Source: DTU089 sp964421815
Lineage (GTDB): Bacteria > Bacillota > Clostridia > Oscillospirales > Acutalibacteraceae
Direction of reading: 5' to 3'
Assembly (NCBI GenBank): GCA_964421815.1
Contig: CAYQYT010000014.1
Location: forward strand, 1 to 60,098
DNA: 60,098 nt
Shown here one piece after another: positions 35,266 to 43,941 of the stretch. The notes below the pieces were generated by a model. That model was given only the letters and a program-made list of their open reading frames with translations. It was not told the origin of the DNA and did not search any database. Each line of letters opens with the position of its first letter. The stretch's first letter is position 1. A program made the translations under genes and the position numbers.

Positions 35266-35742
35266 ATGGCAAAACAGGAAAAAACAAATGTAATGAGATT
35301 ATTGGAACAGAAAAAAATCCCCTACCAAATGCATGATTATACCGGAAGCGGTGCAATAGCCGGGGAGGATGTTGCAAGAGTTTTGGGAGAAAATCCCGAC
35401 GAGGTTTTCAAAACCCTTGTTACCGTGGGAAAATCCAAGCAGAACTATGTTTTCCTTGTTCCTGTCAATAAGGAACTCAATTTAAAGAAAGCCGCAAGTG
35501 CTGTCGGGGAGAAAAGCATAGAAATGATTAAATCCAAGGATTTACTTGGGCTTACGGGCTATGCTCACGGGGGTTGTTCTCCCATTGGGATGAAAAAAGT
35601 GTTTCCCACGGTGGTGGATGATTCTGCCGAGAATATGGAGAATATACTTTTCAGCGGCGGCAAAATCGGTTTTCAGGTGGAACTGAAAGTGGAAGATTTT
35701 AAAAAAATCATAAACTTCAAATTTGCAGATATATCGGAATAA
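35266..35742 (+). CDS. ybaK: Cys-tRNA(Pro) deacylase YbaK/EbsC
   Basis: This trans-editing enzyme hydrolyses mischarged Cys-tRNA(Pro). Signature stretches are YQMHDYTGSGAIAGEDVARVLG, the conserved lysine region VFKTLVTVGK near residue 45, and GYAHGGCSPIGMKK near 103. The length of 158 aa is usual. ATG 35266 follows GGGAGA and lies 1 nt after the upstream stop. The operon is trmO-fliB-like-ybaK. Confidence 0.92.
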   Translation: MAKQEKTNVMRLLEQKKIPYQMHDYTGSGAIAGEDVARVLGENPDEVFKTLVTVGKSKQNYVFLVPVNKELNLKKAASAVGEKSIEMIKSKDLLGLTGYAHGGCSPIGMKKVFPTVVDDSAENMENILFSGGKIGFQVELKVEDFKKIINFKFADISE

Positions 35743-35780
35743 AAACGATTGAGTAAGTTTTTTGCTTACTCAATCGTTTT
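35742..35780. terminator. Bidirectional terminator between ybaK and the HAD gene
   Basis: Arms AAAACGATTGAGTAAG and CTTACTCAATCGTTTT, T-runs on both strands, between convergent genes. Confidence 0.87.
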
Positions 35781-36464
35781 TTATAATATGTTTTCAATTT
35801 CTTTCAGTTCTGTTACGGTGTGGGTTGGCTTGATGTTTTCGGGGAGAATATCGTTATTTTTATTGAACCAAACCGTATCAATGCCGTAGTTTATACCGCC
35901 CGAAATGTCTGCGGAAATACTGTCGCCTATAAGAACAACATTTTCTTTGTTTTGAATTTTCGCTTTTCGGAAGCAATAGTCGAAAAATTCCTTGGCAGGT
36001 TTCTGAATTCCAATATCTTCGGAAACGAAAATGTCCTTGAAATATTTTCTGAAATCACCGATTTTCAATCGGTTTTCCTGGACAAATCGAAAGCCGTTGG
36101 AAACTATGTACAAATCGTATTTTGGGTAAAGGTAATCCAACAAATCGTATGCGCCATCCACGGGGTAGGCACCCTGTGCCACACCGTTTTCAAACATTTC
36201 TTCAATTACCGTTCCGTCGTAATCAATTCCCAATCTGTTAAGTATTAAATTCCAACGGTTCGCCCTCAATTCTGCTTTTGTGATTTCGCCCTTTTCAAGT
36301 CTTTTCCATATTTTGACATTTTCTTCAATAAAAGTTTCAAATACCTTTTTCGAATACGGAAGTTCCAATTTACCGAATATATTTATTATGGAGTGCCTTG
36401 CACATTCATTGAAATCAATTAAAGTGTTATCAAGGTCAAGTAAGACAATTTTCTTTTCTGTCAT
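35781..36464 (-). CDS. HAD-superfamily hydrolase, YjjG-like
   Basis: The four HAD motifs are present: LLDLDNTLIDF (I), VSNGF (II), KPAKEFFDYCF (III lysine) and LIGDSISADISGG (IV). A helical cap lies between I and II, as in the YjjG/YfnB nucleotidase group. ATG 36464 is preceded by GGTGG and is preferred over an in-frame codon upstream. Likely substrate: nucleoside monophosphates or similar phosphoesters, from family knowledge only. Confidence 0.87.
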   Translation of the reverse strand: MTEKKIVLLDLDNTLIDFNECARHSIINIFGKLELPYSKKVFETFIEENVKIWKRLEKGEITKAELRANRWNLILNRLGIDYDGTVIEEMFENGVAQGAYPVDGAYDLLDYLYPKYDLYIVSNGFRFVQENRLKIGDFRKYFKDIFVSEDIGIQKPAKEFFDYCFRKAKIQNKENVVLIGDSISADISGGINYGIDTVWFNKNNDILPENIKPTHTVTELKEIENIL

Positions 36465-36515
36465 AGGGCCACCTTTAAAGAAAGCCGAATTAAGAAAACT
36501 CAATTCGGCTGTAAT

Positions 36516-37343
36516 TTATAGTAATTCCAAAAGTTTGTCCGCAATTCCGTCAAGCCAGTCGCCGTCGAAAAGTTCAACCGCACCCGCATCAACTGCGGCG
36601 GCAAGTTTATTGTTAATGGGGATTTGGGCAACCGTGTCAACTTTATATTCTTTTGCAATTTCTTCAATATGGCTTTCACCGAAGATTTTGTGCTTTTTAT
36701 TGCAATCGGGACACTCAAAATATGCCATATTTTCCGCAAATGCCAATACGGGAATATTCATAAGCCCCGCCATTTTTACTGCTTTTTCCACAATCATACC
36801 CACAAGTTCCTGGGGGGAGGCAACAATGATAATTCCGTCAACGGGGAGACTCTGGAAAACTGTCAGAGGAACATCGCCCGTTCCGGGGGGCATATCAACA
36901 AACATAAAGTCAATATCATCCCAGATAACATCCGTCCAGAACTGTTTTACCGCTCCCGCAATAACGGGACCGCGCCAAACAACCGGATCCGTGTCGTTTT
37001 CCAAAAGAAGATTAACGGACATAATCTCAATTCCTGTTTTGGATTTGCAGGGGAGAATGCCGTTTTCAGTACCCTGTGCCTTTTCTTTAATACCAAAGGC
37101 TTTGGGGATTGAGGGGCCTGTAATATCCGCGTCAAGAACTGCGGTTTTAAAGCCACGGCGCTCCATTGTAACTGCAAGCAGGGAAGTAACAAGGGACTTG
37201 CCCACACCGCCCTTACCGCTTACAACACCGATAACTTTTTTGATGTTTGAGAGTTCGTGGGGTTTTTCAAGCAGACTTTCCGCTTGCTGACGTGAAGAGC
37301 AGTTCTGAGAACAACTGCTGCAATCATGTGTACATTCGCTCAT
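36516..37343 (-). CDS. Mrp/NBP35-family Fe-S cluster carrier ATPase
   Basis: The Walker A sequence VVSGKGGVGKS is near residue 40-50, DADITGPSIPKAFG near 92 and FVDMPPGTGD near 150. A Cys-rich N-terminus (CTHDCSSCSQNC) and the C-terminal CPDC motif are suited to holding an Fe-S cluster for transfer. At 275 aa it is a standard bacterial Mrp without the DUF59 domain. It is divergent from rpmH, separated by 251 nt. It could serve the many Fe-S proteins of the hydrogenase locus, but it is a general factor. Confidence 0.92.
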   Translation of the reverse strand: MSECTHDCSSCSQNCSSRQQAESLLEKPHELSNIKKVIGVVSGKGGVGKSLVTSLLAVTMERRGFKTAVLDADITGPSIPKAFGIKEKAQGTENGILPCKSKTGIEIMSVNLLLENDTDPVVWRGPVIAGAVKQFWTDVIWDDIDFMFVDMPPGTGDVPLTVFQSLPVDGIIIVASPQELVGMIVEKAVKMAGLMNIPVLAFAENMAYFECPDCNKKHKIFGESHIEEIAKEYKVDTVAQIPINNKLAAAVDAGAVELFDGDWLDGIADKLLELL

Positions 37344-37594
37344 TTATAATCATCTCCTATAATAACGATAAATAATATAGCACAGTATTGTTAAAATATC
37401 AACATTAAATACTTTGTTTTCGTTTACTTCCATTTTTAATTTTCCTATTGACTTTTTTCTTGATTTTTTATATAATGCAATGTGCTACTGTCGAAATGTG
37501 TGTTTTGTAGCGAAAAATAATAAACAACAGGCTTTATTTTAAAACTTCTCAAACTTCGTAAAAATGCCTGAATATACAGATAGGAGAAACAAAA

Positions 37595-37729
37595 ATGAAA
37601 AGAACTTATCAGCCCAAGAAAAGACACAGAAAGATGGAACACGGCTTCCGCAAAAGAATGGCGGACAGAAATGGCCGTAAGGTACTTGCCCGTCGTCGCA
37701 GAAAAGGCAGAAAACAGCTCACATACTAA
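37595..37729 (+). CDS. rpmH: 50S ribosomal protein L34
   Basis: The 44-residue protein MKRTYQPKKRHRKMEHGF...KGRKQLTY is unmistakable L34, a basic protein of the large subunit. ATG 37595 follows TAGGAGA. It is the first gene of rpmH-rnpA-yidD-yidC-jag, the conserved cluster next to dnaA/oriC in most bacteria. Here the upstream divergent gene is mrp, not dnaA. Confidence 0.98.
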   Translation: MKRTYQPKKRHRKMEHGFRKRMADRNGRKVLARRRRKGRKQLTY

Positions 37730-37756
37730 TCCTGCCAAGTAAATCGGGAGAATAAT

Positions 37757-38110
37757 GTGTCTAATTTCGTCACACTCAAATCCAATTCCGACTTTCGTCG
37801 GTTGTATAACAGAGGTAAGGCTGTAACTGATCCTGCGCTGGTTATTTATTATTCAAAGAACCGCGCGGGAATTTGCCGTATTGGTATAACTACAAGTAAA
37901 AAAATCGGCAACGCAGTGGAGAGAAATCGCTCAAGACGGGTTATAAAAGAGGCTTTTAGAAAAGTTTGCCCCCAGGTTATGCCTTGCTACGATATAGTTT
38001 TGGTGGCGCGGTCAAGGACGAAATATATAAAAAGCACCCGTGTGGAAGATATTATGAGAAGAATCTTTGAAAATGAGGGTATGTTAAAAACGGACGGTGA
38101 TGAAAAGTGA
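37757..38110 (+). CDS. rnpA: Ribonuclease P protein component
   Basis: This is the protein subunit that helps RNase P RNA bind pre-tRNA. The RNR signature is VERNRSRRVIKEAFR near residues 55-69, and an aromatic patch (SDFRRLYNRG) lies at the N-terminus. The start is GTG 37757 with GGGAG upstream. At 117 aa it is normal. It overlaps yidD by 4 nt (GTGA). Confidence 0.95.
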   Translation: MSNFVTLKSNSDFRRLYNRGKAVTDPALVIYYSKNRAGICRIGITTSKKIGNAVERNRSRRVIKEAFRKVCPQVMPCYDIVLVARSRTKYIKSTRVEDIMRRIFENEGMLKTDGDEK

Positions 38111-38334
38111 AAACTTTTCTAATAAAGGCGCTTCGCTTTTATCAGCGTAAGATTTCACCGCTTTTTCCTGCCCGTTGCCGTTATTACCCAACCTGCTCCC
38201 AGTATGCTCTTGAAGCACTTGAGGTTCACGGTTTGTTCAAAGGCTCCCTCCTTGCACTTGGAAGGCTTATGAGATGCAACATTTTCTTTCCCGGCGGGGT
38301 TGACCCCGTACCGCCCAAAAAGGAGAAAAAATAA
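38107..38334 (+). CDS. yidD: Membrane insertion efficiency factor YidD
   Basis: The 75-aa protein has the signature ALRFYQRKISPLFPARCRYYPTCSQYALEAL and a conserved FFPGGVDPVP end. It acts with YidC at the membrane. Translation is coupled to rnpA by overlapping GTG/TGA codons. Confidence 0.95.
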   Translation: MKTFLIKALRFYQRKISPLFPARCRYYPTCSQYALEALEVHGLFKGSLLALGRLMRCNIFFPGGVDPVPPKKEKK

Positions 38335-38370
38335 TCCCCTTTTTGCAGACGACAGAAAGGAAAAAAATAA

Positions 38371-39324
38371 ATGGAATTTATCAGAGACGTATTTGCAGTA
38401 CCTTTCGGTTGGTTGCTCAGTATCTTTTATAACCTTACGGACAGTTATATTTTTGCCATTGTTTTGCTTACGGTTCTCATCAGGTGCGCCCTTTTGCCCA
38501 CCTCAATAAGTCAGCAAAAGAATTCCGCAAAACAGGTTCGCCTTAACACAAAGGTTAATAAAATCAGACAGAAATATGCGGGTAATCAACAGAAGATTCA
38601 AGAGGAAACCCAGGCACTTTATCAGAGAGAGGGCTTCGGTGCCGCCAATATGGGTTGTATGCCCCTCATGATTCAGATGATCGTTATGATCGGTCTTTAC
38701 GGTGTTATTTACACCCCCCTTTCAAGTGTTTTGCGTTTCGGCGATGACACTATTGAAAAAATTAAATCAGCAATGGGAATCGTTGTTGAGGCGGGCAGTA
38801 AAAATGCGTCCAACTCAAGAATGGCGGAACTTGAAGTCCTTAAACATTTTGAAGATTATTCCGATAAACTTTCCGGAATTCTCAGTTCCGATCAACTTGC
38901 GGACCTTGCAGATTTCAAGGATAAGTTCAACATTTTCGGACTTGACCTTTCAATTACGCCCAATTATAAAGAACCCGGTATAATTTGGATTATTCCCGTT
39001 CTCGCTTTTGTTACTGCAATGGCATCTTCCCTTTATATGTATGCCCGTCAGAGAAAGCAGAATCCCGAAATGGCAAAGAACCCCACAATGGGATGTATGA
39101 CATTTATGTCACCCATGATGTCCCTTTGGTTCACATTTATGTTCCCTGCAGGTGTGGGCTTCTATTGGATTATTTCAAACGTTTTTTCATTTATTCAGCA
39201 GATTATACTCACAAATATTTATAGCCCCAAGAGAGTTCTTGCTCAACAGATGGTTGACGAAACGGTTATAAGACGTTCTAAGGAAAACAATACGAAGATG
39301 CGTATTGATATCGAAAAGAAATAA
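38371..39324 (+). CDS. yidC: Membrane protein insertase YidC
   Basis: The Gram-positive Oxa1/SpoIIIJ-type insertase has five membrane segments. The basic residue of the hydrophilic groove lies in TVLIRCALLPTSISQQ near residues 30-46, and MGCMPLMIQMIVMIGLYG begins the conserved core. A lipobox Cys is not seen at the N-terminus. At 317 aa it is slightly long because of an extra loop near 125-190. The RBS is GAAAGGA. Confidence 0.94.
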   Translation: MEFIRDVFAVPFGWLLSIFYNLTDSYIFAIVLLTVLIRCALLPTSISQQKNSAKQVRLNTKVNKIRQKYAGNQQKIQEETQALYQREGFGAANMGCMPLMIQMIVMIGLYGVIYTPLSSVLRFGDDTIEKIKSAMGIVVEAGSKNASNSRMAELEVLKHFEDYSDKLSGILSSDQLADLADFKDKFNIFGLDLSITPNYKEPGIIWIIPVLAFVTAMASSLYMYARQRKQNPEMAKNPTMGCMTFMSPMMSLWFTFMFPAGVGFYWIISNVFSFIQQIILTNIYSPKRVLAQQMVDETVIRRSKENNTKMRIDIEKK

Positions 39325-39333
39325 GGTGGAAAT

Positions 39334-40323
39334 ATGATTAAAGAATCAATCGGTGTTGCAACTACGGTTGACGATGCCAGAAAAATGGCTGTGGAAAATC
39401 TCCACGCTCCCGAAGATGCGGATGTTAAAGTTGAAATTCTCACTTTCCCGAAAAAGAAAGTTTTAGGTCTTTTTGGCGGTTCCGATGCCAAGGTAAGAGC
39501 ATATTATGAAGATGGGGTTGAGGAGAAGAAAGAAACTCCCAAGGCGGAGAAAAAGGCTCCCCAACAGAAAAAAGAAGCCCCTGAAAAAAAGAATGTTGAT
39601 AAAAAGCCCCAGCCCAAAAAAGAAGTTAAGAAAGAAACTCCCAAGAAAGAACAGGTTAAAAAAGAAGTTGCTCTCGCGGTTGATTTTTCCGCAATAGAGC
39701 CCAAAGAAAACGAAGCAACGGAATATCTTAAATCCATCCTTGTAGGTATGGGCTTTACAGATGTGGTTGTTACCGCAAGGGAAGCGGAAGAGGATGTTTA
39801 CTTTGAAATTACCTGCGAAGAGGATTACGGCAACATTATAGGCAGGCGCGGTGAAACCCTTGATGCTTTACAGTATCTCACAAGACTTTTCGTTAATCGT
39901 GCCAATGACAATAACAAGAGAGTTGCTCTCAATGTGGGCGATTACAGGGCTCGCCGTGAGGAGACACTCCGCGCACTTGCAAAAAGACAGGCACAGCGCG
40001 TTCTTAAATACGGCAGAAGCACTTCGCTTGAACCAATGAACCCTTATGAGAGAAGAATCATCCACACAGCCATACAGGAAATTGAGGGAGTTACATCCCA
40101 TTCCGTAGGCGAGGGTGACAGACGCAGAGTTGTTATCACTCCCGAGGGCGGCGACAGACGGGGTAATTACAGAAATGACCGTCGCGGCGGCAGAGAAAGA
40201 CGTGCACCCTATGTTCCCCAGGTTTCCGATGAACCCAGAGAGCAAAAGGTTGATGCGGCATCTTCCTCCCGCTACGGTAAAATTGAGGCTAAAAAGCCCG
40301 TTGCAGAAACAACTGAAGAATAA
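39334..40323 (+). CDS. jag: Jag (SpoIIIJ-associated) KH/R3H RNA-binding protein
   Basis: A Jag-N domain (IKESIGVATTVDDARKMAVENL) and its KKKVLGLFGG motif are followed by a Lys/Pro/Glu-rich linker (about residues 65-125). A KH domain (GNIIGRRGETLDALQYLTRLFVN) and an R3H domain (RRIIHTAIQEIEGVTSHSVGEGDRRRVVI) follow, and an Arg/Gly-rich tail ends the protein. Jag/KhpB binds RNA with KhpA and affects cell elongation and division. At 329 aa the long linker and tail exceed the Bacillus form. Confidence 0.94.
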   Translation: MIKESIGVATTVDDARKMAVENLHAPEDADVKVEILTFPKKKVLGLFGGSDAKVRAYYEDGVEEKKETPKAEKKAPQQKKEAPEKKNVDKKPQPKKEVKKETPKKEQVKKEVALAVDFSAIEPKENEATEYLKSILVGMGFTDVVVTAREAEEDVYFEITCEEDYGNIIGRRGETLDALQYLTRLFVNRANDNNKRVALNVGDYRARREETLRALAKRQAQRVLKYGRSTSLEPMNPYERRIIHTAIQEIEGVTSHSVGEGDRRRVVITPEGGDRRGNYRNDRRGGRERRAPYVPQVSDEPREQKVDAASSSRYGKIEAKKPVAETTEE

Positions 40324-40328
40324 TTTAG

Positions 40329-40357
40329 TTGACATTTTAAAAAAACAGCGGTATTAT
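40329..40357 (+). promoter_or_regulatory. Promoter of the thrS leader
   Basis: TTGACA and TATTAT are spaced by exactly 17 nt. Transcription should start near 40364, just before T-box stem I. Confidence 0.8.
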
Positions 40358-40363
40358 TTACTT

Positions 40364-40616
40364 GTAGATATTTTAATTCTTTGACGAAGAGAGTAAAAAA
40401 GAATGTTCTTTTCAGAGAGCGCATCGGTTGGTGAAAGATGCAAAAGAACTCTTTTTGAAGACCACTTCCGAGTGCGGTGCGAAGCGAAAGATAAGCATTG
40501 CCGTGTAAGTCGCGTTAAGACTTCTCGAGTGGCAGTATTTTTGATACTGCAATTTGGGTGGAACCGTGGAGTTATGCTTCATCCCAAATGCCTTTGGCAT
40601 TTAGGATGAAGTTTTT
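40364..40616 (+). promoter_or_regulatory. T-box riboswitch upstream of thrS
   Basis: Stem I elements include GAGAGCGCATCGGTTGGTGAAAG-type sequence near 40416-40440 and a likely specifier ACC (Thr) at 40461-40463. The T-box GGGTGGAACCGTG lies at 40556-40568. A terminator hairpin with arms CTTCATCC/GGATGAAG (40577-40611) and TTTTTT follows. Uncharged tRNA-Thr binding would stabilise the antiterminator and let thrS be transcribed. Confidence 0.93.
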
Positions 40617-40642
40617 TATTTATAATGAAAGGAATGATATAT

Positions 40643-42583
40643 ATGGTAAAAATCAAACTTCGTGATGACGTTAAGGAATTTGAAAACGGCATCACTCCCG
40701 CCGATATCTGCAAAGAAATCAGCATGGGTCTTTACAGAAATCTTTGCGCCTGTCTTATTAACGGACAGAGTGCCGACATCCGCACTCCCATTAACGAGGA
40801 TTGCGAACTTGAACTTCTGACATTTGAGTCCGAAGAAGGAAAGCACGCTTTCTGGCACACCGCTTCCCATATTCTCGCCCAGGCGGTAAAACGCCTTTAT
40901 CCCGATGCAAAACTTGCCATCGGTCCCGCTATTGACAACGGATTCTATTATGACATAGATTGCGAGACACCTTTCACACCCGAAATGCTCACAAAGGTTG
41001 AGGGTGAAATGAAGAAAATCGTAAAAGAGGATCTTCCCCTTGAAAAGTTTGAAATGGAACCCCAAGCGGCAATTGCAGAAATGAAAGCAAAGGGCGAAAT
41101 ATACAAGGTCGAACTTATTGAGGAACACGCGGGCAAGAACGAGCCCATCAGTTTTTACAAACAGGGTGAGTTTGTTGACGTTTGCGCAGGTCCCCACATT
41201 CCCTCAACGGGCAGAGTGAAAGCCTTTAAACTTACTGCCTGTACGGGTGCATATTGGAGGGGAGACCAGAACAACAAAATGCTCCAGCGTATTTACGGTA
41301 CTGCCTTCCCCAAGAACGCAGAACTTGAAGAACACCTTGCAAGAATAGAGGAAGCAAAGAAACGCGACCACAATAAATTGGGACGTGAACTTGAAATCTT
41401 CACAACCAGCGAGGTTATCGGTCAGGGACTTCCCATAATGCTCCCCAACGGTGCAAGAATCATTCAACTTCTCCAGAGATTTGTTGAGGACGAGGAACAG
41501 AAAAGGGGATGGCTCCTTACAAAAACTCCCTTTATGGCAAAAAGCGACCTTTACAAAATCAGCGGTCACTGGGGTCATTATAAAGAGGGTATGTTCGTTC
41601 TCGGTGACGAGGAAAAGGATGATGAGGTGTTTGCCCTGCGTCCCATGACCTGTCCTTTCCAATACCAGGCATACCTTAACAGAGCCCGTTCTTACAGGGA
41701 TTTGCCCTTGAGATACAACGAAACTTCCACTCTTTTCAGAAACGAAGCCTCCGGTGAAATGCACGGACTTATACGTGTAAGACAGTTTACAATTTCCGAG
41801 GGTCACCTTATGTGTACTCCCGAACAACTTGAGGACGAGTTTAAGGGTTGTCTTGAACTTGCAATTTATATGCTCAAAACTCTCGGTCTTTACGAGGATG
41901 TTTCCTACCGCTTCTCCCAATGGGATCCCAATGACAGAGATAAATATATCGGTACGGAGGAACAATGGGACGAAGCCCAGGGTATTATGGGCAAAATCCT
42001 TGACCACCTTGAAATCCCCTACAAAATCGGTATCGGTGAAGCCGCTTTCTACGGCCCCAAACTTGATATACAGATTAAAAACGTTCACGGCAAGGAAGAC
42101 ACGCTCATTACAATCCAGGTTGACCAACTTCTTGCGGAGCAGTTCGATATGGAATATACGGACCGCGACGGCACAAAGAAAAGACCGTATATTATTCACC
42201 GTACTTCAATCGGATGCTATGAGAGAACTCTTGCTCTGCTTATTGAAAAATATGCAGGTGCATTCCCCCTGTGGCTTGCACCCGAGCAGTTGAGAATTCT
42301 TCCCATTGCGGAAAGACATCACGATGCTTGCTTTGAACTTCGCAAAAAACTTGAAAACGAGGGCTTCCGCGTAACTGTTGACGACAGATCGGAAAAAACA
42401 GGCTACAAGATTCGTGAAGCACAACTTAAAAAGATTCCCTATATGCTTGTTTTAGGCGATAAGGAAATCGAAAACGGCCAGGTTGCAGTCCGCGGTAGAA
42501 AAGCCGGCGATATGGGCACAATGAGTGTTGAAGAATTCATTGCAATGGCTCATAAAGAGGTTGACGACAAGGTTATCAATTAA
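40643..42583 (+). CDS. thrS: Threonyl-tRNA synthetase
   Basis: A TGS domain (residues 1-60) and an editing domain with HTASHILAQAVKRL are followed by the class II core (MTCPFQYQAY, YNETSTLFRNEASGEMHGLIRVRQF) and an anticodon-binding domain at the end. ATG 40643 is preferred over an upstream in-frame ATG because AAAGGA lies just before it. At 646 aa the length is normal. It is controlled by the T-box leader. Confidence 0.97.
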   Translation: MVKIKLRDDVKEFENGITPADICKEISMGLYRNLCACLINGQSADIRTPINEDCELELLTFESEEGKHAFWHTASHILAQAVKRLYPDAKLAIGPAIDNGFYYDIDCETPFTPEMLTKVEGEMKKIVKEDLPLEKFEMEPQAAIAEMKAKGEIYKVELIEEHAGKNEPISFYKQGEFVDVCAGPHIPSTGRVKAFKLTACTGAYWRGDQNNKMLQRIYGTAFPKNAELEEHLARIEEAKKRDHNKLGRELEIFTTSEVIGQGLPIMLPNGARIIQLLQRFVEDEEQKRGWLLTKTPFMAKSDLYKISGHWGHYKEGMFVLGDEEKDDEVFALRPMTCPFQYQAYLNRARSYRDLPLRYNETSTLFRNEASGEMHGLIRVRQFTISEGHLMCTPEQLEDEFKGCLELAIYMLKTLGLYEDVSYRFSQWDPNDRDKYIGTEEQWDEAQGIMGKILDHLEIPYKIGIGEAAFYGPKLDIQIKNVHGKEDTLITIQVDQLLAEQFDMEYTDRDGTKKRPYIIHRTSIGCYERTLALLIEKYAGAFPLWLAPEQLRILPIAERHHDACFELRKKLENEGFRVTVDDRSEKTGYKIREAQLKKIPYMLVLGDKEIENGQVAVRGRKAGDMGTMSVEEFIAMAHKEVDDKVIN

Positions 42584-42589
42584 AAACAT

Positions 42590-42634
42590 ATACTCCCATT
42601 CATTCAGTTTTATGATTGAACGGGAGTATTTTTG
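42590..42634 (+). terminator. Terminator of thrS
   Basis: Arms ATACTCCC and GGGAGTAT bracket an inner stem (ATTCATTCA against TGATTGAA, imperfect), followed by TTTTTG. It also marks where the IS21 remnant sequence ends. Confidence 0.7.
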
Positions 42635-42639
42635 CAAGA

Positions 42640-43101
42640 ATTTTGACCAATGCCGGCATAGGATCCCAATATCGTCCACAGGACGCGGTCGCGTGTGTTG
42701 CCCAAAGCAACCTGTACCTCATACCTCGGTGGTTGGACATCACAAATACAACGGATGCATTTCGGTTGACCGAGTCCCGTTTGAATTCGCAGGTTCCTCA
42801 CATATTTGTAAAAAGTGGCGTAAGTGGCACTAAAATCGGGTAACTCCTCATGCAACTGCGTCATCAAATTAGTGTTGGTGATGGTAGGACACGACTTAAT
42901 CAGCTAAATGATGTACTGACGGTAGTTGTCCAAGTCATACACCGTCCCTCGCATAGATTTGCAGAAGTCATCTTCCGACTTTCTCCACCAATGCCGAACC
43001 ATCGACGCAGGTATGTGCAACCGCCTACCCGTCTCCGCCATGACCAACCCACAATTCTTACACTCCTGTAACTGCCGATACTGTTCTGATGTAACCATCA
43101 T
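42640..43101 (-). pseudogene. IS21-family transposase IstA, N-terminal remnant
   Basis: The reading frame from ATG 43101 (AGGAGGT directly upstream) encodes VTSEQYRQLQECK...HIPASMVRHWW, an IstA helix-turn-helix start. An in-frame TAG at 42904-42906 interrupts it, after which the same frame continues with LHEELPDFSATYATFYKYVRNL and PPRYEVQVALG, the stretch before the DDE domain. Everything from the first catalytic Asp on is missing. It is a dead 5' fragment on the minus strand, abutting the thrS terminator. Confidence 0.8.
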
Positions 43102-43236
43102 ACCTCCTATTTAATTGTAATTTTTCGTAAATTTAAGTGTTGTTTAATCACCATTTCATAAATTTTTACGCATAAACCGATTACTATACTCCTTTCAGTC
43201 GGTAGTGTTATTGTAACTCTCAACACTGCAGAAAGC

Positions 43237-43270
43237 AATAAAAAACACCTGCCAAATGACTGACAGGTGA
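43237..43270 (-). terminator. Minus-strand terminator in the remnant region
   Basis: Arms CACCTG and CAGGTG with a 12-nt loop, followed on the minus strand by a run of six Ts. It belongs to the short remnant frame at 43291-43437. Confidence 0.55.
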
Positions 43271-43290
43271 TAAGTAGTTATTTGACCAAA

Positions 43291-43437
43291 TCATTGTAAA
43301 TAATCAAGTTTATCTTCGAGCAATGCGATTGCATTGTCATATTGATATTTACTTATGTTCTTGTTAGAATACATTGCTTTTAATGCACCTATATAGTTAA
43401 ATTGTTTGCAACGGAAAACCAAATGAGATGGAATAGG
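43291..43437 (-). pseudogene. Short remnant reading frame
   Basis: The minus strand reads SHLVFRCKQFNYIGALKAMYS...QYDNAIALLEDKLDYLQ followed by a stop and a terminator. It has no start codon with a ribosome binding site, and a stop lies shortly upstream. It looks like the 3' end of a small accessory gene. I do not recognise it. Confidence 0.35.
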
Positions 43438-43533
43438 CTATATTATTTGTTGCAATAAAGCTTTGTTAAAAAACTCACATAAGAATGAACTACAATGCCC
43501 TATGAGGTTAGAGATACCTTCATAGGCTTATTT

Positions 43534-43821
43534 TTATATTTCTTTGAAATTTTGAGAGTCGGTGATGAAAGATTCATCGGTGATTTTTATGCCGAGCTTG
43601 ATGCCTTGAATAAAAGCTTCTTTTTCTGCGATGATAGTAATTTAGGAAAAACAGTCCTTGTACTTTTCAAAGATGATTTTCTGTTTTTTCAAGAGGGTAG
43701 GTGTTAGTTTTTCTTCATTCCGTACAGATTGGTTTATGAGTTTTGAATACTCAGCCCCACGTTTTATATATTTATTCGCAGGGGCGATGTTTCCGTAATA
43801 CAAATTTTCTAAAGTTATCAA
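43534..43821 (-). pseudogene. DUF6809-like small protein, broken by a stop codon
   Basis: The TTG start at 43821 follows GAAAGGAG. The frame reads ENLYYGNIAPANKYIKRGAEYSKLI...EEKLTPTLLKKQKIIFEKY, which resembles the DUF6809 family of clostridial accessory regions. After DCFS comes an in-frame TAA near 43642, and the frame resumes with IAEKEAFIQGIKLGIKITDE to a final TAA at 43534. The full product would be 95 aa, the usual size. Function unknown. Confidence 0.6.
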
Positions 43822-43941
43822 AAAAAATCTCCTTTCAGGGTGTCCTATATATCACTCTAAAAGGAGAAAATGTCAAATTTTTTTGTTCTTTTGTATTAGA
43901 AAAATTTTTAGTAGTTTTTTAATCAAAGTGATTAGTGGTTT

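Noticed and set aside
36280..37290. 336-aa frame opposite the HAD and mrp genes
   Set aside because: Serine-rich shadow of two well-supported genes, with no motif of its own.
41204..42199. 331-aa frame opposite thrS
   Set aside because: It is antisense to a complete essential gene, lacks a ribosome site, and has repetitive codon-shadow composition.
5196..42583. parS sites near parA-parB
   Set aside because: CACGTG-centred sequences such as the one near 15800 do not match the 16-bp palindrome well enough. A computed scan would be needed.
42904..42906. TAG in istA as a recoded codon (pyrrolysine or alternative code)
   Set aside because: The gene is truncated anyway and other genes in the window use normal stops, so a nonsense mutation is simpler.
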